A DNA stretch of 64,000 bases from Echria macrotheca (GCA_030411725.1 MU839841.1:62001-126000); one strand, 5' to 3'; numbered from the stretch's first letter, positions 13,020-24,316 are shown. Program-made: numbers and translations. Notes: generated by a model not told the origin, from the sequence alone.

Positions 13020-15050
13020 TCAAGCTTCAACTCCCTCGCCATCAGCCATCTTCCCCTTCCCCTTAGACCGCTTCCTCTTCTTCTTCCTCTCTCCCTCGAC
13101 AATCCCATCTACCGCCTCGGGCTTTTTGTTATCCTTAGCCACCGTCCGCTCGTGTTGGCGAACAGCATTCGCCCCATTAGCAGGCGTCTTCTCGTCGCTC
13201 CCCAAAAGCTTCTCAAACCCAAACGTCGGCCCGGTATGTTCATACTCGCGCCCGAACTGCTCACGGCGCCACTGGCGTAGGCGAGCCTTCTTGCCGAGCT
13301 TCTTCTTGTCGCGACGCTTCTTCTCTGCGTCGCGGAAGGGGGCGAGTTTCTTCAGGCCCGCGAACTCGTTCAGGGCTGCGTCTGACGGGGCGAGCAGAAT
13401 ATCTCGGGCGGTGAGGCCAAAGGTGGTGGGGGATGTTTCGCGGTAGCGGAAGCCGCCTATTGTCTTGTTCTTCTTGGACGAAGACGAGGCGAGGAAGCGC
13501 GGGTTGTCGATATCCATCTTGGAGTCGACGAGGGCTTCGATCTTGGCGATTTCCTGGCGAGCTTCGCGCTTGGCGGCTATCTTTTCCTTCTTGACGTCCT
13601 TTGATGTCTTGCGCTTCTTCGCCGGCCGGTCAGAATCTGAGTCGGAATCTGAGTTTTCAGCTTCCGCTGGAGCTTCTTCTTCTTCGTCTTCCAGATCGGA
13701 GAGGCTAATCTTGGGCTTTTCGTCGTCTTCGAAATCGGGGACAATATCGTTTATGTCGATATCGTCGTCCCACTTCGGCTTCTTAAGCTTCTTCTTCTTG
13801 GATGACTCGCCCTCGTTCTCGCTGTCTTCCTCAATCTCCATGGAGATGCCCCCGTCTTTTTCAGCATAGTAATCGTCTCCGAAGCGCTTCTTCATCTCCT
13901 CCTCCCACTTGTCGTCGGACCAATCCTCGGCAAGGAACTTGACCCAGTCCTCCTCTGAGATGTCCTTGCCACTAAGACCAGCAGCTTGCTTGATCTTTTG
14001 AAGTTTCTCTGACGCCTCCTCAATCTTGAGGCGGCGCAGACGGGCGCGCTCCTCTTCGCGTTGCTTCTTCTCGGCTTCCTTCTTCTCTTTTTCTAGTTGT
14101 CTCTGCCGCTTTCTCCCTGTCAGCTCCTCTTTCCTCACTGATGTGCTCGCCGTCATGTTTCTGGAGTATGTTTTGAGGATTTCATTGCTTTTATTCGGGT
14201 CCTCAAAACGCATATTGTATGCATACTCCATCTCATCAGCGAGGTCAGGATCCTCCTCGCCCTCGTCGGACTCGAAAGCCTGCCATTTGGAGCCCTCAGC
14301 CGGCGCCCACGCCTTTGATGCCATGAACTTGGATAGGTACTCCTCGGGATTCTTGTCGGCATTAACGACGTCCAACTCGGTGAGCTCAATGGCAGCGGCG
14401 CGTGACGGGTGGATGCCATTTTCAACTGGTTTTTCTTCGGGTTTCTTGGCTGGCTTGAGGAAGGTGTCGTCGTCACTCCACTCCTCGTCGTCGACAGCAG
14501 CGTGGAATTCGGACACTATCGACTTCTTCAGGTCCGCTTGCTCCTGGGCATACGTCTTGGGCTTGGGCTCATCCGCATCGTCGTCAGCGCCAACATCGCC
14601 CTTCAGATATCTTTCTCGGTGGTAATCCTTGAGGAAGAGAGGCTTCTCCTTTGGCTCCTTGGGCGCCTCGGTCGTAGGATCGAAAGGCTTGTAGAAAACG
14701 GCGTTCTTGTCGTAGATCCTCGGATCCTTGTTTTTGATGGCTTGCAGAGTCGCCGCGATCTCGGCCTCGAGGTCTTCGGTCACGAGGTGGCCGTCGTCGT
14801 CCTCTGACTCGCCCGACGAGGATTCCGACTCTTCTTCGTCGGCGCCATTGGACTTGAACTTTTCCTGGAGGCGATGGAGCTCCTCGCGCTTCTTGTTGTG
14901 CTCGAACCGGCGGGCGTACTCCTCGTTGATTTTCAGCGTGGCCGAGGCGGGGGCCAGCGTTACGCCACCTTCGTCCTGGTCATCCTCGCTCGAACTCGAC
15001 GCTGAGTCGTCAAATAGCGACTTCTTGGAAGCTGGATCTGTGCGAGGCAT
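13020..15050 (-). CDS. KRI1: Ribosome biogenesis protein KRI1
   Basis: Single exon, 676 residues, ATG at 15050 in a good context (CCAAAATGCC). KRI1 is a nucleolar protein needed for early 40S subunit assembly, working with KRR1. The sequence has the family layout: Ser/Asp/Glu-rich N-terminus (SSSSEDDQDEGG), long charged helical segments rich in Lys/Glu, and a conserved C-terminal block around residues 550-630 (GGFRYRETSPTTFGLTARDI, then a basic RDKKKLGKKARLRQWRREQF stretch). The end is a poly-basic KKKRKRSKGKGK segment, a likely nucleolar signal. It is slightly longer than the budding yeast protein. Divergent from the Rab5 gene. Confidence 0.93.
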   Translation of the reverse strand: MPRTDPASKKSLFDDSASSSSEDDQDEGGVTLAPASATLKINEEYARRFEHNKKREELHRLQEKFKSNGADEEESESSSGESEDDDGHLVTEDLEAEIAATLQAIKNKDPRIYDKNAVFYKPFDPTTEAPKEPKEKPLFLKDYHRERYLKGDVGADDDADEPKPKTYAQEQADLKKSIVSEFHAAVDDEEWSDDDTFLKPAKKPEEKPVENGIHPSRAAAIELTELDVVNADKNPEEYLSKFMASKAWAPAEGSKWQAFESDEGEEDPDLADEMEYAYNMRFEDPNKSNEILKTYSRNMTASTSVRKEELTGRKRQRQLEKEKKEAEKKQREEERARLRRLKIEEASEKLQKIKQAAGLSGKDISEEDWVKFLAEDWSDDKWEEEMKKRFGDDYYAEKDGGISMEIEEDSENEGESSKKKKLKKPKWDDDIDINDIVPDFEDDEKPKISLSDLEDEEEEAPAEAENSDSDSDSDRPAKKRKTSKDVKKEKIAAKREARQEIAKIEALVDSKMDIDNPRFLASSSSKKNKTIGGFRYRETSPTTFGLTARDILLAPSDAALNEFAGLKKLAPFRDAEKKRRDKKKLGKKARLRQWRREQFGREYEHTGPTFGFEKLLGSDEKTPANGANAVRQHERTVAKDNKKPEAVDGIVEGERKKKRKRSKGKGKMADGEGVEA

Positions 15051-15481
15051 TTTGGCTCGAATAACGAGTGTTTGCAGACCGGTTGAGTTCTCAGGCAGAA
15101 AATTCACGAGCAGAAAGAGCAACCGGGATCGAGAATTCCAACTTTTTTGTGGGGCATTTCGCAGTGCTTCTCCACAGGTGCAAGGCGGGCCTGATAGCGA
15201 TGTGGCACGTGCGCTACTGCGCTAATGCGATGCCCACTTTGTCGTCCGGGCGGGAGGCTTGGGATGGCCGGAAGCCGAACTGGGGTCTTTTGGCTGACGC
15301 CTGGTTATCGCTATCGAAGCTGCGTCACGAACTCACACTATACATCACCACACCAAAACCGACAACAGCCCACTCCCAAAACTCGGAGCCGGCGGCCACC
15401 CTCGAGTCCCGGCAACATCCCAGATTCCAGATCGACAACCGGTACCGCGGTAGCACTGCAACATCGATACACGACAGCAAT
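15051..15481. promoter_or_regulatory. Bidirectional promoter region KRI1 / Rab5 with a CACGTG box
   Basis: 431 nt between two divergent start codons. A palindromic CACGTG sits at 15206-15211, the core recognised by bHLH factors such as Cbf1 in yeast. Its use here is an inference. Nothing else distinctive is seen. Confidence 0.35.
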
Positions 15482-16326
15482 ATGGCCGACTCTGCGGGCG
15501 CCCCCCGACCGAGCTCCTCGGTCAAGCTGGTAAGGACAAGACGCCGCCACAACACGGGAGGCACAAACACTGACAACAACAGGTGCTTCTTGGAGAAGCC
15601 GCTGTAGGAAAGGTAATCAAAATAACCACTCCTTCCCGCTAGCGATAGCTGACCTTCTGAAGTCATCCCTCGTCCTCCGCTTCGTCAACAACGACTTCCA
15701 GGAGAACAAGGAGCCCACAATAGGAGGTATGAGGCAGCATTCTATATCGCGCAGTCAAAGCTTTTTGACTAACAACTATCTGAACAGCTGCTTTCCTCAC
15801 GCAAAAATGCAACCTCCCGCAGCGGACCATCAAATTCGAGATCTGGGACACAGCTGGCCAGGAGCGATTTGCGTCTCTTGCACCCATGTATTATCGCAAT
15901 GCGCAGGCGGCCCTGGTCGTATACGACCTCACAAAACCGACTTCGCTGATCAAGGCCAAGCACTGGGTTGCCGAGCTCCAAAGACAAGCATCGCCCGGAA
16001 TCGTGATTGCGCTGGTGGGCAACAAACTGGATCTTACGAGCGACGGCGCTGCCGCCGATGAGTCAGGCGATGATGCTAGGAAGGTGTCGACGGAAGAGGC
16101 CAAGTCATATGCAGAGGAGGAGAGCCTGCTGTTCTTCGAGACCAGCGCCAAGACAGGATACAATGTCACCGAGGTCTTCACAGCGATTGCGAACGCCATC
16201 CCTGAGACTTCGCTCAAGACGGCGCGGGGTCCTGGCGCCGCCAGCGCGGCGAGTCGTTCGGAAGAGCAAAGGGTCAACCTCAATGGCCCACGGGACCCCA
16301 ACGCAAAAGAGGGCTGTGCTTGCTGA
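15482..16326 (+). CDS. Rab5-family small GTPase (Ypt5/Vps21 type)
   Basis: Four exons: 15482-15529, 15583-15612, 15663-15726 and 15788-16326; 226 residues. It governs fusion and transport at early endosomes by cycling between GTP and GDP. All G motifs are present: P-loop GEAAVGKS (residues 20-27), switch I Thr45, WDTAGQE (67-73, catalytic Gln72), NKLD and ETSAK. The C-terminus is Cys-Ala-Cys (224-226), a double geranylgeranylation signal. The switch region PTIGAAFLTQ and the SLAPMYYRNAQAALVVYD block are diagnostic of Rab5. Exon 2 is only 30 nt and encodes just the residues leading into and including the P-loop Lys. A VPS9-domain protein, the usual Rab5 exchange-factor class, lies about 41 kb away in this window. 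Confidence 0.95.
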
Positions 16327-17080
16327 GCAGAGGGTGCAGATGGCTGGATGAAGGAGGAGGAGGGGAGTGCGTCGACAGAGGGCGCTTTTGCATTTTAACA
16401 CGGCTCATTTCTGGGATTGTTTGGTCACAGGGCAGGCTCTTGCAGGAGTAACAGTGTTCCGGCGATTGCTTTTCCGCTTCAGTATTCATATCAAGTACAT
16501 TGATTCCATGCTGCTGGCTTTTGGGTGGCCTGATTTTCGGAATCTCAAAGACTCGTGAACTGCTGCAGGCTGCTGTCAATAAGCTCTACTTCTTTGCTTC
16601 ATTCACGATTGCGCACATGAGACGAAATGGAATATCAAGTAGCAAAATCTACCCCACCGGGCCTCAAAAACACAATAAATAGAGCAATCAAGCCAACCCT
16701 TCTTTGTTCCTTTCCTCAAATCCAGCTGTTAGGAGGGTTCTGGAAGGCTGTTGTCGGCCGGTTCCTGTGGTCGACTTTGCGCCTCTAACCCTAACCCCTA
16801 CGAGTCCCGCATCACGTGGCTTGATTGCCATCGCCAAATTTTCTAGTCGACCGACGTTTCAAAAGCAGAGCGCGGAGTTGACCCACGTCGAAACACCACC
16901 ACGTTCCTTCGTTCGTTGATGGTTTCGCGCAACGTCTCCCGCCCTTCTTGAACCATTTCGATCCTTATTGCTTTAATTTTCCACAGGTGGCATCGCAATC
17001 ATTGCCCATGATCGGCTCGTCCCCTCATCAGCTCCCTGGAGTCGCGTAAGGCGCACCTCGGTCGCCAGTATTCCTCGACG
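16327..17080. other. Intergenic region between Rab5 and RING genes
   Basis: 754 nt. The left part should be the Rab5 3' region, with an AATAAA at 16674-16679. The right part is the RING gene promoter, with telomere-like and CACGTG elements listed separately. Confidence 0.5.
16785..16818. promoter_or_regulatory. Telomere-like box plus CACGTG upstream of the RING gene
   Basis: CTAACCCTAACCCCTA at 16785-16800 is the complement of two TTAGGG units and a degenerate third. It is followed at 16813-16818 by CACGTG, about 265 nt before the start codon at 17081. Telomere-like boxes occur in promoters of growth-related genes in several eukaryotes, where TTAGGG-binding factors such as Tbf1 act. Function here is inferred. 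Confidence 0.4.
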
Positions 17081-20043
17081 ATGGCCGTGAACACCGTTAT
17101 CACGGAGGCTCAGGCCGAACTCATAAAGTTTGTATCCCATCATTCTCCCAAGCGGGGCTGGTAATTAATCGCTTTTTACAGAACCCTCGCGCCAGAAGAG
17201 ATTCCCGCCAAACTACGATGCGCCATCTGCAGCAAGCTTGCCGTCAACCCCTTCCGACTCCCGTGCTGCGAACAAGCCATCTGCGAGAGCTGTCAATCCA
17301 CTCTACCGACTTCATGTCCCGTCTGCGAACACTCTCCTCTATCGGCCGAGGACTGCAAACCTCACAAGGCGCTTCGGACAACCATCAAAGTCTTCCTACG
17401 GACCGAAGAAAAGAAGCGCGAAACCAGTCGCGCGAAAGATACGCCACCCGTTACGCCAGTCGAAGCCCACCCCGTCGTGGCCGCGCCAGCTCCCACTACC
17501 GAGATAGTGCCGGAAGTCGAGTCAGCACCCGTGCCGGAGGACGCAGCCTTGTCGCGAACGACGCCACCTCAGCAGACGGCGCAAACCCTCGTGGAGGTCC
17601 AAGTGGAGAACAGACTAGCGGATTCGGACGAGCAGGCCAATGGTGAACAGGTAGGATTTCGGATTTGTTGCTCTTGCGGCTTGCCGCTAACATAATCTCA
17701 GGTGCAACAGGATGTGGACAATGAAGGCGCCGAAGCGGAAGCCCCGGCCGAGAAAGCCGGCGAGGACGCGGAGGAAGTAGCCAGCGACGAAAAGGACGAA
17801 GAGGACGGAGACGATACGAAACAAGTGCAGAATGCCGGACCATCGGGCGTGGCTGGGTTTGATGGCACAAATCCTGGATTTCCAGCCATGGGGTTCGGCG
17901 GCAACTTCGACCAGATGCAAATGATGATGGCAATGCAAAACGGCATGATGCCCAATGGGTTCAACTTTCCGATGATGGGTTCGTACTCCGGCCCCGCTGT
18001 AGAATCTGATGCTAACACGCGACAGGCATGCCAGGCATGAACATGGACCCGATGACGATGCAGATGTACATGAACGGGGGTTTTCAGGGCTTGGGCATGA
18101 ACGGCATGAACATGAACGCAATGGGCATGGGAGGATTCGGTGATGAAGCGGCCAATAATAACTGGATCGGACAACAAGCATGGAATGTCGGCCAAGATAA
18201 TTACAATCATCCAAATGCTTCTGGCATGGGTACCGGTGATTATGGTGGCTCTTTTAACTCTGGCTTCCACACAGGATTCAATCAAGGTAATTATGGCCAC
18301 CCAGGTCAGTACAATGATTATCGTGGGAATCAGTTCCGCGGCGGTTACCGTGGCAGAGGCCGTGGTCGCGGGTTCTATAATGGCAGCGGCGGCGGCTACG
18401 GATACGGACGTGGCGGATACTACAACCAGGGCTACGGCGGAGGCAACTACCAGGACGGCAGCTACGGCGGCCAGCACGGCTATCAAAATGGCCAAGGGCA
18501 GAATGACCAGCAGGGCTCCGGCGAAGCAGGCTCCAGTGTGGACGAATTCGGCCGGGCTCTCCGTGCCGAGGGCGACAACGACACAGAAGGTGCTGACGGC
18601 AACCACCATGATGACGGCAATGCAGATGGTGTCAACAGCCAGAAGGCCGATACAGTGCGCGAAGGTTCTACAGCAGCTGCGGATGCCAATGATACCAAGG
18701 GTGAATCCCATCCGGAGGGCGAGGGCGGCCGGCCGCAGCAGCCACCACAGGCTCCTGACGTGCCCCTGAATGCGCCGAAGGGACCGAAGGCTATGCTGCG
18801 TGGATTGCCTAACACTAGCTACCGCCACCTGCAAGCTCGTGGCTGGGTGGACGACGGCGTCAAGCCGCCAACTCCGACTACCGCTGGCAGCGGCAGGTTT
18901 CCTAGTCCGGCAGTCGATGGCCAGCACTCCCTTTCTTTGTCGCGCAGTGTTTCGAGAGGACGGGATGCCGACCGCCGTCCAGGTAGAGACGATGGTGGTG
19001 ACTGGGATGGTGACGAACAAGGTCGAAATTACCATGAGTCGTCGCACGCACGACGGTCAGAAAGAGACCGCGATAGACAAAGGGACCGGTCACGCACTCC
19101 AGCGTCGAGAAGTAGAAGCCGCAGTAGCGAACGCAGAGAATCTCACCGTCGCAGCAGCAGGAGACATCGCTCGTACTCACCGGCAGACGGAGGAAGTGGG
19201 GATGAGAGCCGCCATAGGAGACACCGCAGGAAGCACTCTTCATACAACGAGGAAAAGGAGGCCAAAGGTCGCTCCTCGCGAGACCAAGAGCATGATGAGC
19301 GGTCTAGATCGGCATCCCCCGACCCGGAAGCACATCGGTCCAGCGGTCACCGTAGCAGCCGTAAGGACCGGGAGTCGGACTCGAAGCGCCGGGATCGGGA
19401 CAAGGACCGCGACCGTGATCGAGAGCGAGACTCGCGGAAGTCTAGCCATCGGTCTCACCGCGACCGGGATTATGACCGGTCTGAACGGGACCGCGACAGG
19501 CCAAAGGACCGCGATCGCGACCGGGATCGTGACAGAGACCGGGATAGAGAAAAGGACCGAAAGGATAGATCAAAGGACAAGGACCGTCGAGACCGCGACA
19601 GGGATAGAGATCGAGACCGGGACCGTCGCCATCGCGGAAGCAAAAATGGGAACGAAGAATCGACGGCTGTCGATGACACGTTCAGTATTCCGACGGCGCC
19701 AAAGAGCAGCCGCAGTGGCTTGGGACTTGACACCAAGAGCGGCGGGGCAACTCTGGACTCGAGCCGGCGGAGCTCGGTAGCGTCGACGCCCGTTACCGGC
19801 CCGACATCAGCAGATCCCCACGCGGCCGAACGTGCAGCTAGAGACCGGGAGCGGTTACTTAAAGAGACCAGGCGGATGGCCAATCTAGCGAGCCTAGCGG
19901 GGGTGAAGAGAAGCCGCGACGACGTGGCCGACGACTCGAGGAGAAGTAGCCGCAGGAAGGGTCGAGGGGGTGAGGTTCTTTCCAGTGAAGCCGACGACGA
20001 GGGGCGTATCCGGAGCGAACGAGAGAGGGAACGATACGAGTAG
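17081..20043 (+). CDS. RBBP6-like RING protein with RGG and RS/RD-rich tail
   Basis: Exons 17081-17127, 17182-17650, 17702-17978 and 18026-20043; 936 residues. The RING finger (Cys at 29, 32, 44/45, 50, 53, 61, 64) and the following S-x-E-D...HKALR-TIKVF segment match the RBBP6/Mpe1 RING. The DWNN and zinc-knuckle domains of RBBP6 are absent. After an acidic stretch there is a Met/Gly/Asn-rich zone (about 250-310) and an RGG/GY-rich zone (367-420). Then comes a conserved-looking block NAPKGPKAMLRGLPNTS (about 513-530) and a long RS/RD region (about 570-805) with alternating Arg-Asp. Likely a nuclear E3 ligase or scaffold linked to pre-mRNA processing. The RING is seen; the process is inferred from the RS/RGG tails. 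Confidence 0.85.
19380..19640 (+). repeat. Arg-Asp codon repeat region inside the RING gene
   Basis: GACCG/CGTGAC/CGGGAT units encode alternating Arg-Asp with some Lys. Codons vary between units, so the dipeptide rather than the DNA is maintained, which argues for selection on the protein. Confidence 0.7.
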
Positions 20044-20919
20044 TATAGAGGTATCGACCCTCTATCACGACACGTCAGACGCAACACGTCACGGAGGAAA
20101 CCCCAGTGAGCGTCTCTATCATTGGGGTGCAGAGAGTCTCTATCTGGGGTATAGAGAGTATCTATCTCTGGGGTGCAGGGAGACCGGCGGCTGCATTGTA
20201 TTTTAATCGAGTGTTCATGTGGCTTTGGGGGTTCTCGATTGCATGGGCGCCCAAGGGGGCTGCAGGGCGTATTAATGGAGCTTCTAGTGCCGCAGCGGCT
20301 TCGCATTTGGTTTTGGGGTGGTCCTAGACTCAAGCCACATAGGTAGTTACTTTGGTGAATCACCGGAGCAGACAGACAGCGCGGTAGCATGATTAGTTGA
20401 ATGCTAAACCAAGTTGTACAGCCAGATTGGACCTTCTTGGGCAGCCATTATACGTTGGACTCAAACAACCCCAGCGGGGTCAGTACGGAGTACGGATAGG
20501 TATTGTACAGTAGACGCCGCAGACTGGCCTGCAGATAAGACAGACCACGAGGTCTCATCCCGTGAAACATTGGGGGAGCGACGGGCGGTTTGGCTGGAGC
20601 AGCTAGAAAGGCGGGGTTTCTTTGGCGGCATGCCGCGCCCATGTCATCACTGCGTTGTCTTCCCCAACCAACCATCACGCGCTGAGACGAGAGCTGCGAC
20701 CTGATTAGAGCCGACAGATAGCCCCTCATTGTCGAGCGTACACTTCACCCTGGGCCGGTCCGGCTTTTGTCCTTTCCAACAGAATACTTAAAAACCTTGG
20801 TCTGCCCAAAAAGATCGTGACCGACTCAACCAAACTTTCCAAATCTACAGACCTGTTTCCTGTTGTCTGTTCGAACTGACCACCGCCCGTTATCTATCTA
20901 TGTAGGCACCCGGACAGGG
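20044..20919. other. Intergenic region between the RING and septin-like genes
   Basis: 876 nt. It holds the RING gene 3' region with a small tandem repeat (listed separately) and the promoter and leader of the septin-like gene. No gene is seen. Confidence 0.5.
20110..20183. repeat. Three imperfect tandem units in the RING gene 3' region
   Basis: Three units of about 22-26 nt, each with the pattern (G)TCTCTATC...TGGGGT-(G/A)-AGAGA. Each unit could fold on itself, because TCTCTAT can pair with ATAGAGA. Confidence 0.65.
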
Positions 20920-23254
20920 ATGCGACCATCAGCGGGGGATGACGCCTTTGGGCGTCCTCGCGCTGCCGACAGCGAGACGTCGTCGTTTGGCCTTCCCCAG
21001 GCTCCGCAGATGAGCTTCGTCTTTGCCGACGAGTCGTCGATCGGCTCAACTTCGCAGCCTGCTGTGTTGTCTCCGTTTGCACGGCAGCCTAAGGAAGGCA
21101 GCAGCAGCAGCAGCCGGAAGAACCCCGCCACGACGGCCGATAACCCCGCCGTTGCCGGCTTCTCGCACCTCGACCTCGACGCGAGGGACGGCAGCTCCAT
21201 CGGCAGCGGCGGACTCGACCCCACGGGCTCCCGGGGTCGTCCTGGGTGGTCGGCCCGACACGACGAGGAAACCATGTCGATTCCCCCGACGACGCCGCCG
21301 TTGCGGCCCTCGGCGTCGACGTCCAACATGTCGGTTGGAATGTCGGCCGCCTCGGCGCTCAGCAGCGTCTCGTCACGCAGGGGATCATTCGCGTGTTCAC
21401 TCTCGGAGGACTTTGGTAGCCATCCTCCGAGTCTATACAATGGTGGTGTGAGTGTGGGTGTGGACGGCGGCGAGGGTGAGAACGAGGCGGCCAGCTCCAC
21501 CATGATGAGCAGCGGGAGCGTACCGCAGCTCATCATGCCCAGCATCAAGATGCCGAGCCGGCGGCCGTTTACCGACGCTGGCAAGAGCATGGGCAGGCTG
21601 AAGGTGCTGGTTGCCGGGGATAGCGGCGTCGGCAAGACGTCGCTGATCAAGGCTATCGTCCAGTCGTGCGAGCATATTGTCCACGTCGATCCAATTACCC
21701 CATCGCCTGGCTCCTCGGGCGTCATCCGGCCGCTCACGAGGCATAGGACGAGTTCCGGGACCGGAGGTCCAAGTCACAGACGACAGTCCTCGAAGAGTGA
21801 GAACAGTACAACCCAGATCACCGAGATCTATGCGAGTACCAAGCCGTACCCGGAGTGGTGGTCGGAAATCGATGACTTTAGGGTGCTTCAGAGGAGAAAG
21901 AGCTTGGGCGATGCGGTGTTGGATCGTAATATTTGCTTTGTTGATACCCCGGGATATGGGAGTGGTTCTTCTGTGCGTACTCGCCGCTGTCTTGAGTACG
22001 TTCCGAGCTGACCCGTCTCTGCAGTCCATGGACACAATTACACCGGTGACGAGCTATATAGAGAGTCACTTTCGACGAATGAGTTCGAACTCGCTTTCCG
22101 ATGGGGATACCCTCAACATGATCGGCGGAGAGGGTGGTGTCCAGGTGGACGTCGTGCTTTATCTTGTCTCCAATCGTATGAACCCTAACTCTGATTTGAG
22201 AAACATTCTGACAGTTACAGGCCTCCGTCCGGTAGATGTACAATACCTGCGACAGCTGGCATCGCTAACAAATGTCATCATCCTCCTCGCCCAGGCAGAC
22301 TTGATGTCGCCGGAGCAGATTGCGGCGAACAAGGAGCAGATCCGTGGCCAGATGAGAGAAGCAGATATCCAGCCTTTCTCCTTTGCAGGCACACCGTCGT
22401 CTCCGGCACCCTTTGATCCGCTAAGACAAGGGCTCTACGCCGTTTCGAGCGCTGCCGGCTCCGACCATGAAATCATGGACGCGAGTCTGCTGATGAGCCC
22501 GGACTACCTCCAACCCTTGATCGAGACAGAGTTGAGAACTCTTGTCCAACGCGTCTTCAGCCAGGATGGTGCCTCCTGGCTCCGCCACTCCGCCGCCCGC
22601 AAGTATGTGCAGTGGCGGCGGTCCGACTCAACACCAAAGTCTACGTCACTCTTCCAACCTGTGCTCCACCATTCTCCCCCTTATCAACAACCCGCTACTC
22701 AGCATAACTCCCAGGTTCTGACCCCACACATGGGCGCTACATCCTCATATGCCCTGGCCAGGATTACCGACCACACACAGAGAGAGGAGCGGCTCGCCCA
22801 GGTCCGTTTGACCAACTGGGCCGCGGACCTCCAGAGGAGCCTCGAGAACGAACGGGCCCAGTATGCAGCCCTCGCTCGAGGCGAGCGGGCCATCTGGCTT
22901 ATGGAGAAGCTGAACGAGTGCGCCCAAGACGGCACGCTGGTTGCTCTACCCGGACGGGGCCGCAGCCCTAGCACGGAGCGGATCCGGGAGCAAGTGAGGC
23001 GGAAGCTCCGTCGGGAAGCGGCGGTGGCGCGGGCCGGCCGGGGACGCGCCGATAGCCGCACCATGCACCACCGTGACCCGCTGGGTCTGCTGCAAGTGGC
23101 GGCGGATCTCAAGCACAGAGGTCTAGTGGCACTTGAGGTGCTCGGAAGCCTGGGGCTGCTTGGCGGACTTGTTATTTGGGCGTACAAGTATTCCCGCGAC
23201 GTTCAACCGGTTCAATTCCTGACGGCCGAGTGGGACAGGTTTTGGGGTCGGTAA
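20920..23254 (+). CDS. Septin-like P-loop GTPase with C-terminal membrane segment
   Basis: Exons 20920-21972 and 22025-23254, 760 residues. The first ATG in frame is at 20920. Residues 1-225 are Ser/Pro/Gly-rich and look disordered. The septin-type GTPase core starts with RLKVLVAGDSGVGKTSLI (P-loop 233-240). It has switch II DTPGYGSG (342-349, at the exon junction), SYIESHF and DVVLYLVS blocks. The G4 position is AQAD (440-443) where septins usually have AKAD. Charged helices follow (RQEERL-type, about 600-690). Near the end, residues 717-737 (GLVALEVLGSLGLLGGLVIW) are a strong hydrophobic helix followed by Lys/Arg, so the protein is probably tail-anchored. It would act in septum or cortex organisation or at an internal membrane. 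It is not one of the four core septins; AspE-like or a separate septin-like family. Confidence 0.8.
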
Positions 23255-24316
23255 GTGGCGGAGTTGTGGGAACTGTAGAGGAAGTGATGTGGGAATCTGG
23301 GTGATAGTGGTGATATGTTCATCGTGATTTGACGACATGATGAGATATATCATGTGGGTATGGAGTAGGGGGTAATACAGTTGTTCAGAGAAACAACCAT
23401 GTAAGTAAATCTAGGATCATTACACATCTCGTCACTCGGTCTAGGATATCCATACTACTCGTTAAGAATATTATCATCCCCTTTTCAAAACTGTCAATGC
23501 CAAACTTGGTGATAGATTTGCTGTTGTCCTGTTTCATGCTCGTAAGTCTATTCTAGCGGTGGATACATATGGCAGAGACCCATGTGTTGAAATCCAGGCC
23601 CGGGGAAAGGGCATTAGTGCATTTCTGTTGCAAAAAAAAGAACCAGATCTATGCATGACCTGACCCGGCTCCTGAGCTGTCTAAATACCGCCGTGGCGAT
23701 CATTTCTTTTTCCTTTCCCCATCCCCCATCCAAGGCAAAGTCAATTCAAAGTCCACCCTGCGTAGCGGGCACATTGACGACTCACAACCCACATTGCTCG
23801 AGACAGACAACTCGACTGTCCTTCTGTCCCTCCTCGTTCCTCGCTCCGATAGAGTATTCCGTACCTACTGGATAAGAGTATTATTGTACGATGTGTGTCA
23901 GGCTTGATGTAGTTATTTTCAACCTAGGCTATAGAAAAGGGGGTATGTAAAAAATCTACAAGTCGCCCGTCCACAGCAGACGGATAAACAAACAAAACCA
24001 GCCAGCCCAAGCAGCACGAGTCAAATCACACATACATACATACATTCTTCTTTCCAGGATTGTCTTCTCCCTTCCAGTAAGTAGTACCTCTCAAGTCAAG
24101 TCTCGACATATCCATAATTATTCAAACCAGCCGATTGAGTCCATGTGCAGCCAGCCAGCCGGTATATAATCCATCCAAACTTCCAAACCAATAACTAAAC
24201 CATGCTATGCTTTCCTTTATAAAAAATAAAAAAAACTTCCACAACATCCAGAAGAATGAATGGTTCCGTATCTCACCACTAACCACTAGCCATCCCCCTT
24301 TTCCCCAACCACCACA
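23255..24316. other. Convergent 3' regions, septin-like and alpha-actinin genes
   Basis: 1.06 kb between two convergent stop codons. It includes A/T-rich runs and a short (ACAT)n tract near 24030-24045. No gene is recognised. Confidence 0.5.

Noticed and set aside
17698..19047. 449-codon frame on the minus strand over the RING gene
   Set aside because: It is the shadow of Met/Gly/Arg-rich codons, giving Val/Ile/Ala-rich pseudo-membrane segments. The plus strand carries the RING and its splice sites.
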